Part shown: positions 54,369-62,742 of the stretch, piece by piece
How positions within the stretch are numbered: position 1 is the stretch's first letter
Layout of the letters: each line of letters begins with the position of its first letter
Assembly (NCBI RefSeq): GCF_003339865.1
Contig: NZ_QPKV01000006.1
Coordinates: 186,001-250,000 of the forward strand
Source: Pedobacter chinensis
GTDB taxonomy: Bacteria > Bacteroidota > Bacteroidia > Sphingobacteriales > Sphingobacteriaceae
Reading direction: 5' to 3'
Length of the DNA: 64,000 nt
Program-made: the position numbers and the translations under genes
The notes under the pieces: model-generated
The model's database searches: none
Told to the model about the DNA's origin: nothing
Seen by the model: the letters and a program-made list of their open reading frames with translations, nothing else

Positions 54369-54842
54369 CATTTTGAGGTGAGCATCAAGTATTAATATTG
54401 GTAATCCTCGCATTGTGACTCTTCTGTGGATTATAATCAATTAGGGGAGATCGCAAATCTGAACCAGCAGTGTTTTCAGGTAAAAGTTCCTTTTAAGAGA
54501 GGGAATTATTCAATGACCAAAGCTTTACGACAACCCAAGCCGGTATAATATGTTGAAATCGATTTGGCGTTAAGGCTCTCGCATAAAAGGTAGATTGCTT
54601 CGATTACACTCAAGCCATTATGGAATGTATTTATTGCCTAAAAAAAGCAGATTGCCACAGTGGAAAAAAACCTTCTTTGAAATGATGTCTGCCGAGAGGC
54701 TTAGGATGATAGATGTGCGGAAAGAAAAAGTGTTACGCTAGTATAATTTAAAAAGACTTGACGTTCTTGGGTAAAAAAAATTACCTTTCCCTCACGATAT
54801 ACCATTTAAATAACCCTTATTTTTGCGGTTCGAAAAAAGAAC
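54369..54842. other. Intergenic region after the dCas12f-like gene; alternative guide-RNA site and mnmE promoter
   Basis: Small inverted repeats: CTGAA/TTCAG (54459-54479) and TTCC/GGGAA (54487-54505). Two AGATTGC elements lie at 54592 and 54650, resembling those upstream of the sigma gene. A TATTTTTG -7 box at 54818-54825 precedes mnmE, with no good -33. Guide RNAs of Cas12f/TnpB systems often lie downstream of the protein gene, so this stretch is the second candidate. Confidence 0.4.
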
Positions 54843-56201
54843 ATGAACAATCAAGATACCATTATTGCTTTATCAACTCCATCAGGTTCAGGTGCGATCG
54901 GTGTGATTCGCTTATCAGGTCCTGAGGCTATTACCTTAACCAATTCGGTTTTTGCCGGAAAGGATCTGGAGCAACAGGCATCGCATACGTTGCACTTTGG
55001 TTTGATCAAAGATGGAGATCAACTGGTTGATGAGGTGGTGGCGGGATTATTTGTGGCGCCAAAATCATATACCAAAGAAAACGTGGTGGAAATTTCTTGT
55101 CACGGTTCAAATTATATTATTCAGCAAATCATCAATCTGCTGATCAGTAAAGGTGCAAGAGCTGCAAAGCCGGGCGAATTTACATTGCGGGCATTTTTAA
55201 ACGGTGCTTTTGATTTAAGTCAGGCGGAAGCCGTTGCTGATTTAATCGCATCAAATTCTAAAGCTTCGCATGATGTGGCCATGCAACAAATGCGTGGTGG
55301 TTTCGCCAATGAACTGAAAGCTTTAAGAGAGCAATTGATTCATTTTGCTTCGATGATTGAACTTGAACTTGATTTTGCTGAAGAAGATGTTGAATTTGCC
55401 AACCGGGATCAGCTTAAAAACCTGGTCAATAAAATCAATCCTATTTTACGCCGGTTAATTTCTTCTTTTGAACTGGGTAATGTTATTAAAAATGGTGTTC
55501 CAATCGTGATTGCCGGAAAGCCCAATGTTGGGAAATCAACGCTGTTAAATGCGCTCTTGAATGAAGAAAGAGCCATTGTTTCAGATATCGCCGGAACGAC
55601 CCGCGACACCATTGAGGATGAATTGACCATAGGTGGAATAGTTTTCCGTTTTATCGATACCGCAGGAATCCGCGATACGGCTGACATTATCGAAGCATTG
55701 GGTGTGGAAAGAACGCTTGAGAAAATGAAACAAGCCAGGTTGATTATTTATATGGCGGATGCAGTCCAGAGTGTTGAAGAAATAGAAGAACAGGTAAGGG
55801 GATTGAAGCAATTGGAAATTCCATATCTGGTGATCATAAACAAAGCTGACTTAATTTCCACAGAACAACGAAAGGCTTTTGAAAAACTCAATGTGGTGTT
55901 CATTGCTGCAAAAGAAAAGCAGGGTATCGACGAGCTCAAAACAACATTATTGGAGCAGGTTAATCTCCATCATATCAATACGAACGAAACTTTAGTCACG
56001 AATATCCGCCATGTAGAGGCATTAAAACAAACCGAAAATGCTTTGCAACGTGTGCTGGATAATGTGGATAATCCCGTTACTTCTGATTTCTTAGCGATGG
56101 ATATTAAACAGGCATTGCACTATCTGGGTGAAATTACCGGGACAGTAACCACTGATGATTTATTGGAGAATATATTTACTAAGTTTTGTATCGGGAAATA
56201 G
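54843..56201 (+). CDS. mnmE: tRNA uridine-5-carboxymethylaminomethyl(34) synthesis GTPase
   Basis: With MnmG it modifies the wobble uridine of several tRNAs. 452 residues: an N-terminal folate-binding domain (TIIALSTPSGSGAIGVIRLS), a central helical domain, a G domain at ~216-375 with G1 GKPNVGKS, G2 loop GTTRDT, G3 DTAG and G4 NKAD, and the invariant C-terminal CIGK ending with its essential Cys. All parts are intact. The 3' end of mnmE is a known integration site for some genomic islands; see the findings. Confidence 0.97.
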   Translation: MNNQDTIIALSTPSGSGAIGVIRLSGPEAITLTNSVFAGKDLEQQASHTLHFGLIKDGDQLVDEVVAGLFVAPKSYTKENVVEISCHGSNYIIQQIINLLISKGARAAKPGEFTLRAFLNGAFDLSQAEAVADLIASNSKASHDVAMQQMRGGFANELKALREQLIHFASMIELELDFAEEDVEFANRDQLKNLVNKINPILRRLISSFELGNVIKNGVPIVIAGKPNVGKSTLLNALLNEERAIVSDIAGTTRDTIEDELTIGGIVFRFIDTAGIRDTADIIEALGVERTLEKMKQARLIIYMADAVQSVEEIEEQVRGLKQLEIPYLVIINKADLISTEQRKAFEKLNVVFIAAKEKQGIDELKTTLLEQVNLHHINTNETLVTNIRHVEALKQTENALQRVLDNVDNPVTSDFLAMDIKQALHYLGEITGTVTTDDLLENIFTKFCIGK

Positions 56202-56244
56202 GCACGCAAAACGCCGCATAAAACTCACACAAGAAAACATAATA

Positions 56245-56279
56245 AACCACTTAAAATCAGTAATTTAAGTGGTTTTTTT
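56245..56279 (+). terminator. Rho-independent terminator after mnmE
   Basis: AACCACTTAAA (56245-56255) pairs with TTTAAGTGGTT (56264-56274) around an 8-base loop, then seven T. The stem is perfect. Confidence 0.85.
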
Positions 56280-56281
56280 CT

Positions 56282-56878
56282 TTGTGAAAAATTTGGATTC
56301 ATCACGTTATTTTGAGTAAATTTGTCCCATGGTTGTCCCCCGAGGCACGGTTTGTCCCCCATTGCCGAAATAGGGGGCGACTTAACTCGACAAAAACGTA
56401 CACTTTCATACATAATCATCCAAAACCGGGCGGAATTACTGGCGAATTATTCCTGATCAAAATGGCCACTCGTTTCGCTCCAAAATGTGCACTGATTACC
56501 GTTTAAAGTGTGCAGTTGGCTGATTTTTAGCGTTTTTAAACTTCGTTTTCAGGCTTCCGGACTTCTGTCAACTCCATAACAAAATGCGCTGCAGATGCCT
56601 TAAAATCCGCTTAAAAAGAAAGTGTAGATTGTTCTGTATGATCTGGTTTAGTTGGGCTGTTTTTGAGCCTGGACGCCTTTGTATGATACCTGATGGGCCT
56701 CGCAGAGAATCAGGGAACAAAATTCTGTTCCGGAAACCTCGCAGAGCAGATATCCGCATTTAAAAACTTAAAGCTGGAATTTCGGATGAACATTTATCTT
56801 TGGGACAGATTGATTCAGATTTCCCTGCATCCAGGGAATAAAGTCGGGTGCACACTTTGGATTGAAATCCGGTGTCTA
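56282..56878. mobile_element. Island edge with insertion-sequence-like remnants
   Basis: Three TTGTCCC direct repeats (56322-56360) follow a promoter-like TTTG (56292) ... TAAATTTG (56317-56324). At ~56429-56500, GGAATTACTGGCGAATTATT, CTGATCAAAATGGCCACTCG and CTCCAAAATGTGCACTGATT form a periodic TGGCC/TGCAC pattern like the multiple terminal repeats of IS21-family elements. No transposase or integrase frame is intact. I cannot name the element. From here GC content rises and codon use changes. Confidence 0.35.
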
Positions 56879-57081
56879 CTATCCCTGAAATCCCCAGTAG
56901 TGGTGGTGCTGACCGGGATGCGTGGTCGGGAGTTCCCCGATGATCTGTCTGAGCCGGACTTCGTCCCTGGCCATCAGAGTGACATTTGCTCCACACTTGG
57001 CCAGCTCGGTGGCTATGGCAAGGCCGATGCCCTGTGAACTGCGCCGACCAGGGCGTTTTTATGGGTAAGGTCTATTTTCAT
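56879..57081 (-). pseudogene. Truncated, frameshifted short-chain dehydrogenase/reductase fragment
   Basis: ATG at 57081 reads MKIDLTHKNALV, then the frame is lost. One frame over, SSQGIGLAIATELAKCGANV and TLMARDEVRLRQIIGELP continue, which is the start of an SDR (the TGxxxGIG cofactor loop and first Rossmann beta-alpha-beta). Restoring one G at GTCGGC(G)GC would join the frames. The reading stops at 56879, far short of the ~250 residues of the family. It is 11 bases downstream of the cupin gene, so it was once the second gene of that operon. Confidence 0.7.
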
Positions 57082-57092
57082 GTTCCTGTCTT

Positions 57093-57413
57093 TTATAGTC
57101 CCCTATAGTCTTCCCTTACAGGCAGGAAGATGTCCAGCAGTTTGCAATCGGTCAGTGCGGTGCCGCTGTGTTCCACGTGAGGTGGGATGACAGCGATCAT
57201 TCCGGGCGTATAAATTCTGGATTCCCCGTTAAAGGTCAGCTCGAATTCTCCTTCTCGCACTTCGGTGATCTGTTCGTGCAGGTGGCTGTGTACGGGAAGG
57301 GCCGAACCTTTGTCGACTTCCCAAAATCCCAAAGTAGAATGCTGGGTATGGACAAACCTTCCGTGAAAGCCTGGTATTACATCCTTCACGGGCAATGTTT
57401 CGATTTCGATCAT
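57093..57413 (-). CDS. Cupin-domain protein
   Basis: 106-residue single cupin barrel. Motif 1: GSALPVHSHLHEQITEVREGEFEL (two His and Glu as metal ligands); motif 2: GMIAVIPPHVEHSGTALTDC (His). Likely a small metal-binding sensor or isomerase-type protein; the substrate is unknown. A TAATTTTG -7-like box lies just upstream on the minus strand (57433-57440). The SDR remnant follows directly. Confidence 0.82.
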   Translation of the reverse strand: MIEIETLPVKDVIPGFHGRFVHTQHSTLGFWEVDKGSALPVHSHLHEQITEVREGEFELTFNGESRIYTPGMIAVIPPHVEHSGTALTDCKLLDIFLPVREDYRGL

Positions 57414-57575
57414 GTCTGTTTTATTGATGGGACAAAATTAACGATTCAGGTTTAGATGCGGCGTGCCATTGTAAAATTATTGGGCTGTTCATGGTTTTGT
57501 TTTGTTAGATTTTTTCGTTCGGTTTCTTAAGAAAAGCTAATTTTTTCTGCTGCGCTGCCCACTTAGCTTTGGGAG

Positions 57576-57839
57576 ATGAAAGAAACGATCGTAACGAGGG
57601 TGGCTGTAGAACTGCTGGAAAGACAGGCCGAAATTGCTGCCGGAAGGACGGGATTTGCATGCATGTACCGGATCGGCAGGCGGATATGGATCTTGCACAG
57701 GTACGTTAAGATCTGTAAGGAGAAAGGCCTCCTGCCAGAACCTGGGGTGTTTTCTATGCTTGGCGAATTTGAGCTGCTAAAGATCAAGTTCAGGGAATCT
57801 TTGGTAAACGGGAACGCGGATCTTTTCGGGCTGGATTGA
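57576..57839 (+). CDS. Hypothetical protein, 87 residues
   Basis: MKETIVTRVAVELLERQAEI, then GRTGFACMYRIGRRIWILHR. It is helical, basic in the middle, with no membrane helix. No family recognised. Codon use is like its GC-richer neighbours. It stands alone ahead of a terminator-like hairpin. May be real; a chance frame is possible. Confidence 0.45.
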   Translation: MKETIVTRVAVELLERQAEIAAGRTGFACMYRIGRRIWILHRYVKICKEKGLLPEPGVFSMLGEFELLKIKFRESLVNGNADLFGLD

Positions 57840-57902
57840 GTTTGACACGGATGTTTGACAGGGCAATGACGCTGGATTGGGATTGGTGTGCTACTTTGCC
57901 TG

Positions 57903-57966
57903 CGAGAGCGTTAATTTAGATCAGCGGTAAACCGGGCAATGTCATGGTTTGCCGCTTTCTTTTTTT
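57903..57966 (+). terminator. Terminator with upstream motif shared with 62608
   Basis: CGAGAGCGTTAATTTAGAT (57903-57921), then stem AGCGGTAAACC (57923-57933) / GGTTTGCCGCT (57946-57956) and a T-run. The same 19-base motif precedes a second terminator at 62628. The remainder of 57840-58159 holds no supported gene. Confidence 0.65.
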
Positions 57967-58159
57967 GCCTCTGGGCAGCTGGTCGCTGTAACAGGACAAG
58001 AATTCGGTCCTGAACTTTTGGGCGAAGCGTGCAATGGGACCGTACGACCGGACAGTGATCGAAAAATACCCCAGTGATAACGGCAAGAGCAACAAATAAG
58101 CGCTTATTTGATTGATACGCGATCTGAATATGCGCCGTTCCCGATTGGGACAGTTTTTT

Positions 58160-58513
58160 TTATGCAGGTTCGGAACGGGAGAGATAATCGGTTATGGCCG
58201 ACGAAATCTCTTCGGGCAGTTCACTGCAACTGATCCTGTTCAGGGGATGTTGGGCGGAATTGTACTTTTCGATAAAGGTGCCGATCGCGGCATTGAACTT
58301 TAAATAGCCTTGCTCAAAGTAGCGCTCTTCCACTTCCCCGGCCGAATCCATCGAGCGGAAGGCGAGCGGTACGATCGTTCGTGTTTCCCTGTCGTACCTG
58401 ATCCAGTGGAACTTTTCAGCAGCTGTGGCGCTTTCTGCAAGCCCGTTGCGCTTGACCTCGACGATGGCAAGGTAGAAGTTGTCCAGGAAGTAAAGGCACT
58501 CAAAAGTGGGCAT
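58160..58513 (-). CDS. Hypothetical protein, ~117 residues
   Basis: Start taken at 58513 (MPTFECLYFLDNFYLAIVEV); an ATG 13 codons upstream is less likely. The sequence is soluble and aromatic-rich (AEKFHWIRYDRETRTIVPLA; YFEQGYLKFNAAIGTFIEKY) and looks like a folded protein, but no family is recognised. A 117-codon frame on the opposite strand across the same DNA is judged a shadow. Confidence 0.5.
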   Translation of the reverse strand: MPTFECLYFLDNFYLAIVEVKRNGLAESATAAEKFHWIRYDRETRTIVPLAFRSMDSAGEVEERYFEQGYLKFNAAIGTFIEKYNSAQHPLNRISCSELPEEISSAITDYLSRSEPA

Positions 58514-58643
58514 GGGAGCATTTTTTTGGTTTGGAACGCTAAGATAATGCATAGGTCTTTTGTTTTGGTACCCGAGCTATCCACAGCGCATTGTGGAAAT
58601 TGCCGTCCTGGAACTTTGTGCGGCTTTTTTGGTTTAGGTAAGG

Positions 58644-59414
58644 ATGAAGATCGCTTCCTATAATATCAACGGGATCAATGGCAGGCTGCATGTACTTCTG
58701 AAGTGGCTCAAAGAGGCTGCCCCGGACGTGGTATGCCTGCAAGAGCTCAAGTGCCAGGACAGGGATTTTCCTGCCGGGGAACTTCTGAAGGCTGGTTACC
58801 ATTCGATCTTCCATGGACAGAAAAGCTGAAACGGCGTTGCTATCCTGGCGAAAGAAGAAATAAGGGAGACCATGCGCGGCCTTGACGGGGATCCGGATGA
58901 TACGCACTCCAGGTACATCGAAGGTTTTGTCCATGGGATGGTGATCGGCTGTCTGTACCTGCCCAATGGCAATCCGGCGCCGGGACCAAAGTTTGATTAC
59001 AAGCTGGCCTGGTTCAACCGGTTTTCGGCACATGCCAAGAAACTGCTCTCTTTTGGTCTACCGGTCCTTTTGATTGGAGATTATAATGTAACTCCTACAG
59101 AACTTGATGCCTATAGGCCCGAGAAATATGTAACCAATGCGCTCTTTTTTCCGGAATCTCGCTCGGCCTATAACAAGCTGCTGAAGCAAGGGTGGACCGA
59201 TGCGCTCCGCACCCTTTATCCAAATGAGCGGGTCTATACCTTTTATGATTACCTGCGAAATGCATATGGGCGCGACGCGGGGCTCAGGTTGGACCATTTT
59301 CTCTTGAACGATGTTGTTGCTGCAAGGCTGGAGTTGGGAGGGGTTGACAAACATGTTCGGGGATGGGAAAAATCCAGCGACCACTGTCCGGTCTGGATCG
59401 AACTTACCGAATAA
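58644..59414 (+). pseudogene. Exodeoxyribonuclease III (xthA-type) with an in-frame stop
   Basis: Reads MKIASYNINGINGRLHVLLK and VVCLQELKCQDRDF, then an in-frame TGA at 58827 after HGQKS, then continues in the same frame with NGVAILAKKEEIRETMRGLD, LLIGDYNVTPTELDA, LRLDHFLLNDV and SSDHCPVWIE to 59414. In the family this stop position is Trp (GQKSWNGVAIL), so TGG has become TGA. Everything else (catalytic Glu in QELK, Asp-Asn in GDYNV, final DH) is present over 257 codons. An inactivating point mutation or a sequencing error. Confidence 0.82.
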
Positions 59415-59448
59415 TTAAGCAGCTATGGCCGGTAACTAATAACAATTT

Positions 59449-62001
59449 CTAAATAATGGGATCCGTGCCCCATCTTTTACTGGAAAGGTAGGCTTTCAGG
59501 TAGGGGGCGGTCCTACTGTTCTTGTTGTTGCTGATTTCAGCAGGGGTTCCCCTGGCCACCACTTTTCCTCCCGCTGATCCGGCGCCTGGTCCGATATCGA
59601 TGATGAAATCGCTTCCTGCCACCACGTGCATGTCGTGTTCAACCATGACCACCGTGTTGCCTGCATCTACAAGTCGGTTGAGCTGGGCCATGAGCCGCTC
59701 CACATCACTTGGATGAAGCCCGGTAGTCGGTTCGTCAAGGATATACAAGGTGCTCCCGTTCTGGGTGCGCTGGAGCTCGGTGGCCAGTTTGATCCGCTGC
59801 GCCTCCCCGCCAGAGAGTTCGGTGGCCGATTGGCCCAGCCGGAGATAGCCGAGCCCAACTTCTTTTACTGTTTCCAGGGCCCTGGAAATGGTGAGCTCCT
59901 TGTCAAAAAAATCACAGGCCTCGTCCACCGTAAGCCCGAGCACATCGGCAATATTTTTGTCCTTGTAGGTAACCTGAAGGGTGTCGGCATTGTAGCGCGT
60001 TCCAGAGCAGACCGGACAGGGCGTGTACACGCTGGGCAGGAACAGGAGCTCTACCATGACCTGGCCCTCGCCCTGGCAATTGGCGCACCTTCCCTTGGCA
60101 ACGTTGAAGGAAAAGCGCCCGGCATCGTAGCGTTTTTTCTTGGCGGCTGGCGTGCCGGCGAAAAGTTTTCTTACCGGGTCAAAAAGATCGGTATAGGTGG
60201 CAAGGTTGCTTCTTAGGGTCCGGCCGATCGGTTTCTGGTCGACCAATACCAGGCGTTTTATGCCCTTGAGCCCTCCGATGAGCTGGCCACGGGCATTAGC
60301 TGGGGCCTGCTGCTCGAGCAGGTCCGTTCCGCTTTCGGGCGCTGTCACTTCCAGCTTTTGTCCAAGGGCGGCGCTGACCAGTTCGACCAGTACCTGGGAG
60401 ACAAGGCTGCTCTTTCCGGATCCGGAAATGCCCGTTACGCTGGTCATTGCCCCGATCGGGATGGCTACGCTAAGGTCCTTCAGGTTATTCTTGTGAACGC
60501 CTTCCAGTTCAAGCCATTGTTCCGGCTTTCTTTCGGGTTTGTCTTTTGCTTTGGCAGATTGTGTTTCGGGATAGAGATAGCCCGCGGTGACGGACTCTCG
60601 GCAGTCCCTGATCTTTGCCGCTGGGCCATTGTAGATCACCTTTCCACCATTTTCGCCCGCGCCTAGGCCGATGTCCACGATCCAGTCGGCATGGCGGATC
60701 ACTTCGATCTCGTGCTCGACCACAAAAATCGAGTTGCCGTCCTGTTTTAACCGGTCCAGAATGTTGAGCAGCGCTTTGGTGTCTGCTGGATGAAGGCCTG
60801 CCGATGGTTCGTCCAGCACATAGACGACGCCGAAGAGATTGGAGTGGACCTGGGTAGCCAGCCTGAGCCGCTGCAGTTCTCCGGGAGAAAGCGTTGGGGT
60901 GCTCCGTTCCAGGGTGAGATAGCCCAGCCCAAGTTCGAGCATCACCTCGATCCGTGCATCAAGGTCCGCCGCGATCCGCTGGGTAACCAGTTTCTTTTCC
61001 AGGTGATCGGTATTCGGATTATCTTTTTTGGAAACTGGTCTTGCATAAGGGCCAAAGAGCTGCTGAAGTTCTTTGAGCGGTTTTCTATTGATCTCGGCGA
61101 TGTCCATTCCCTCAAATTTTACCGATAGGGCCTGCTTCTTCAGCCGTTTGCCCCCGCACACCGGACATTCGCTTCCGGTCATGAAAGAGAGTGCCCGCTT
61201 TTTCATCAGCTGGCTCTGGCTGGTGGCAAAGGTCTGCAGTACATATCTTTTGGCACCGATAAAGGTGCCCATGTAGTCGAACTGTTTTTTCGCTTTAATG
61301 GCCCGCTGCACCTCCTCTTTGGTGTAGCCAGGATAGACGGGGACCGAGGGCGACTCTTCGGTATACAGGATCCAGTCGCGTTCCTTTTTGGGAAGCTCCT
61401 TCCATGGGATGTCCACATCGATGCCCATGGTCGTCAAGATATCCCGCTGGTTCTGGCCCTGCCAGGCGGTAGGCCAGGAAGCGATCGCGCGTTCTCGGAT
61501 GGTCTTCGAGTCGTCGGGCACCATGCTCTTTTCGGTCACCTCGTATATTTTTCCAAGGCCATGGCAGTTTTCACAGGCACCTTCCGGTGTATTTGGTGAA
61601 AAGCCTTCGGCATAGATGATGCCCTGTCCCTTTGGATAATCGCCTGCCCTGGAATAGAGCATCCGGAGCAGGTTGGAAAGGGTGGTTACGCTGCCCACGC
61701 TCGAGCGCGCAGATGCACCGCCGCGCCGCTGCTGCAGGGCCACTGCAGGGGGGAGGCCCGAAATGCTGTCCACCTCGGGAATGGACATCTGGTTGAAAAG
61801 CCGCCTTGCATAAAGTGACACCGATTCCAGGTACCTGCGCTGGGCCTCGGCGTAGAGCGTGCCAAAGGCGAGCGAAGATTTTCCCGATCCCGATACCCCG
61901 GTAAAGACCACTAATTTATCCCTTGGGATTTCAAGATCTATGTTTTTCAGGTTGTGTTCCCTTGCGCCCTTGATGATAATGTTGGATGATTTTTTTTGCA
62001 T
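59449..62001 (-). CDS. UvrA2-like excinuclease ABC subunit A
   Basis: About 850 residues with two ABC ATPase cores: Walker A GVSGSGKS (N-half) and GISGSGKS (C-half), signatures [14 protein letters not shown] and [16 protein letters not shown], and zinc-finger CxxC pairs ([29 protein letters not shown]). It is shorter than housekeeping UvrA (~940), and the region that binds UvrB looks reduced; this is the class II (UvrA2/DrrC-like) type linked to antibiotic or DNA-damage tolerance. Start chosen at 62001 ([17 protein letters not shown]); a longer frame to 62109 lacks similarity. GC-rich, unlike the chromosomal genes to the left. Confidence 0.88.
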   Translation of the reverse strand: MQKKSSNIIIKGAREHNLKNIDLEIPRDKLVVFTGVSGSGKSSLAFGTLYAEAQRRYLESVSLYARRLFNQMSIPEVDSISGLPPAVALQQRRGGASARSSVGSVTTLSNLLRMLYSRAGDYPKGQGIIYAEGFSPNTPEGACENCHGLGKIYEVTEKSMVPDDSKTIRERAIASWPTAWQGQNQRDILTTMGIDVDIPWKELPKKERDWILYTEESPSVPVYPGYTKEEVQRAIKAKKQFDYMGTFIGAKRYVLQTFATSQSQLMKKRALSFMTGSECPVCGGKRLKKQALSVKFEGMDIAEINRKPLKELQQLFGPYARPVSKKDNPNTDHLEKKLVTQRIAADLDARIEVMLELGLGYLTLERSTPTLSPGELQRLRLATQVHSNLFGVVYVLDEPSAGLHPADTKALLNILDRLKQDGNSIFVVEHEIEVIRHADWIVDIGLGAGENGGKVIYNGPAAKIRDCRESVTAGYLYPETQSAKAKDKPERKPEQWLELEGVHKNNLKDLSVAIPIGAMTSVTGISGSGKSSLVSQVLVELVSAALGQKLEVTAPESGTDLLEQQAPANARGQLIGGLKGIKRLVLVDQKPIGRTLRSNLATYTDLFDPVRKLFAGTPAAKKKRYDAGRFSFNVAKGRCANCQGEGQVMVELLFLPSVYTPCPVCSGTRYNADTLQVTYKDKNIADVLGLTVDEACDFFDKELTISRALETVKEVGLGYLRLGQSATELSGGEAQRIKLATELQRTQNGSTLYILDEPTTGLHPSDVERLMAQLNRLVDAGNTVVMVEHDMHVVAGSDFIIDIGPGAGSAGGKVVARGTPAEISNNKNSRTAPYLKAYLSSKRWGTDPII

Positions 62002-62260
62002 TGGCATATCTTTCGAACAATCTGAATGGGTCCCTGGTTTTGCCAGATTCCACCAAGGGTTGTAAGCGCTAACCGAAGTAGTATAAGGGTCTTCTATGGA
62101 TGGGCACAAATAGGCAATAGTCTTTTTTGGGAATATGTTCTGAGAGGTTTTTTAGTCTAAACAGGACACTAAGACAGTGAAATGAAACTAAATTGCTTTG
62201 GGCATACTTAAAGGGGTGATTAACTGGGGAAACCATCATTGGAAGTTAAGGGGAAAAACT

Positions 62261-62535
62261 ATGATAGCTATCAATAATGTACGGCCACTGGATGTAGCGC
62301 AGCTGACCGATATCCTAAAAAAGATTTTCCGGCGTTTGTCAACGAAAAGCTTGGGGGCAACCTTGCGGTCGAAGTCATCCATGTCTTTGATATCGTAAAT
62401 ATCAGTTTTCCCGAGGTGAGCGATGGGAATGCCTATTCGTCAACCGTAGGGGAGAATGGCCTGGAGCCTACCGACCATACCGCTGAGGTACCGATAACGC
62501 CGAATCGCTGGGGAAGCACCTGGTTGAATTTCTGA
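62261..62535 (+). pseudogene. Frameshifted hypothetical gene
   Basis: ATG at 62261: MIAINNVRPLDVAQLTDILK, then the frame is lost; one frame over it continues DFPAFVNEKLGGNLAVEVIH, VFDIVNISFPEVSDGNAY and ends NRWGSTWLNF at 62535. The length (275) is one base short of 92 codons, and an A6 run at ~62316 would need to be A7. The product is not recognised. Confidence 0.5.
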
Positions 62536-62607
62536 CCGAACAGGCGGGTTAGTACAATACATTTATTCATTGGGTAAAACATGTTGCCCAACATGCGTTT
62601 GATGTTA

Positions 62608-62665
62608 CGAGAGCGTTAATTTAGATTAGCGGGAAGAGCCTTTGGGTTTTTCCCGCTTTTTTTTT
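62608..62665 (+). terminator. Terminator with shared upstream motif
   Basis: CGAGAGCGTTAATTTAGAT at 62608-62626 (identical to 57903-57921), then AGCGGGAA (62628-62635) / TTCCCGCT (62650-62657) and nine T. Confidence 0.75.
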
Positions 62666-62742
62666 AGATTTTGTCCGTTTTGACGGGGCGGTGACCTGAA
62701 GTCGCCGTGTGTATCGTTAACTTCGCATCACATCATCAGGTA

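Noticed and set aside
56312..56506. 64-codon frame just after mnmE
   Set aside because: Covers the TTGTCCC repeats and IS-like terminal repeats; composition is not protein-like.
58310..58663. 117-codon plus-strand frame opposite the hypothetical gene at 58160-58513
   Set aside because: The minus-strand product looks more protein-like, and the plus-strand frame overlaps the exonuclease start.
58827..58829. TGA in the exonuclease III gene as selenocysteine
   Set aside because: The family has Trp here, not Cys or Sec, and no SECIS-like stem directly follows. A TGG to TGA change is simpler.
59626..60216. 196-codon plus-strand frame inside the uvrA2-like gene
   Set aside because: It is antisense to a well-conserved ABC ATPase; GC-rich DNA gives long antisense frames by chance.
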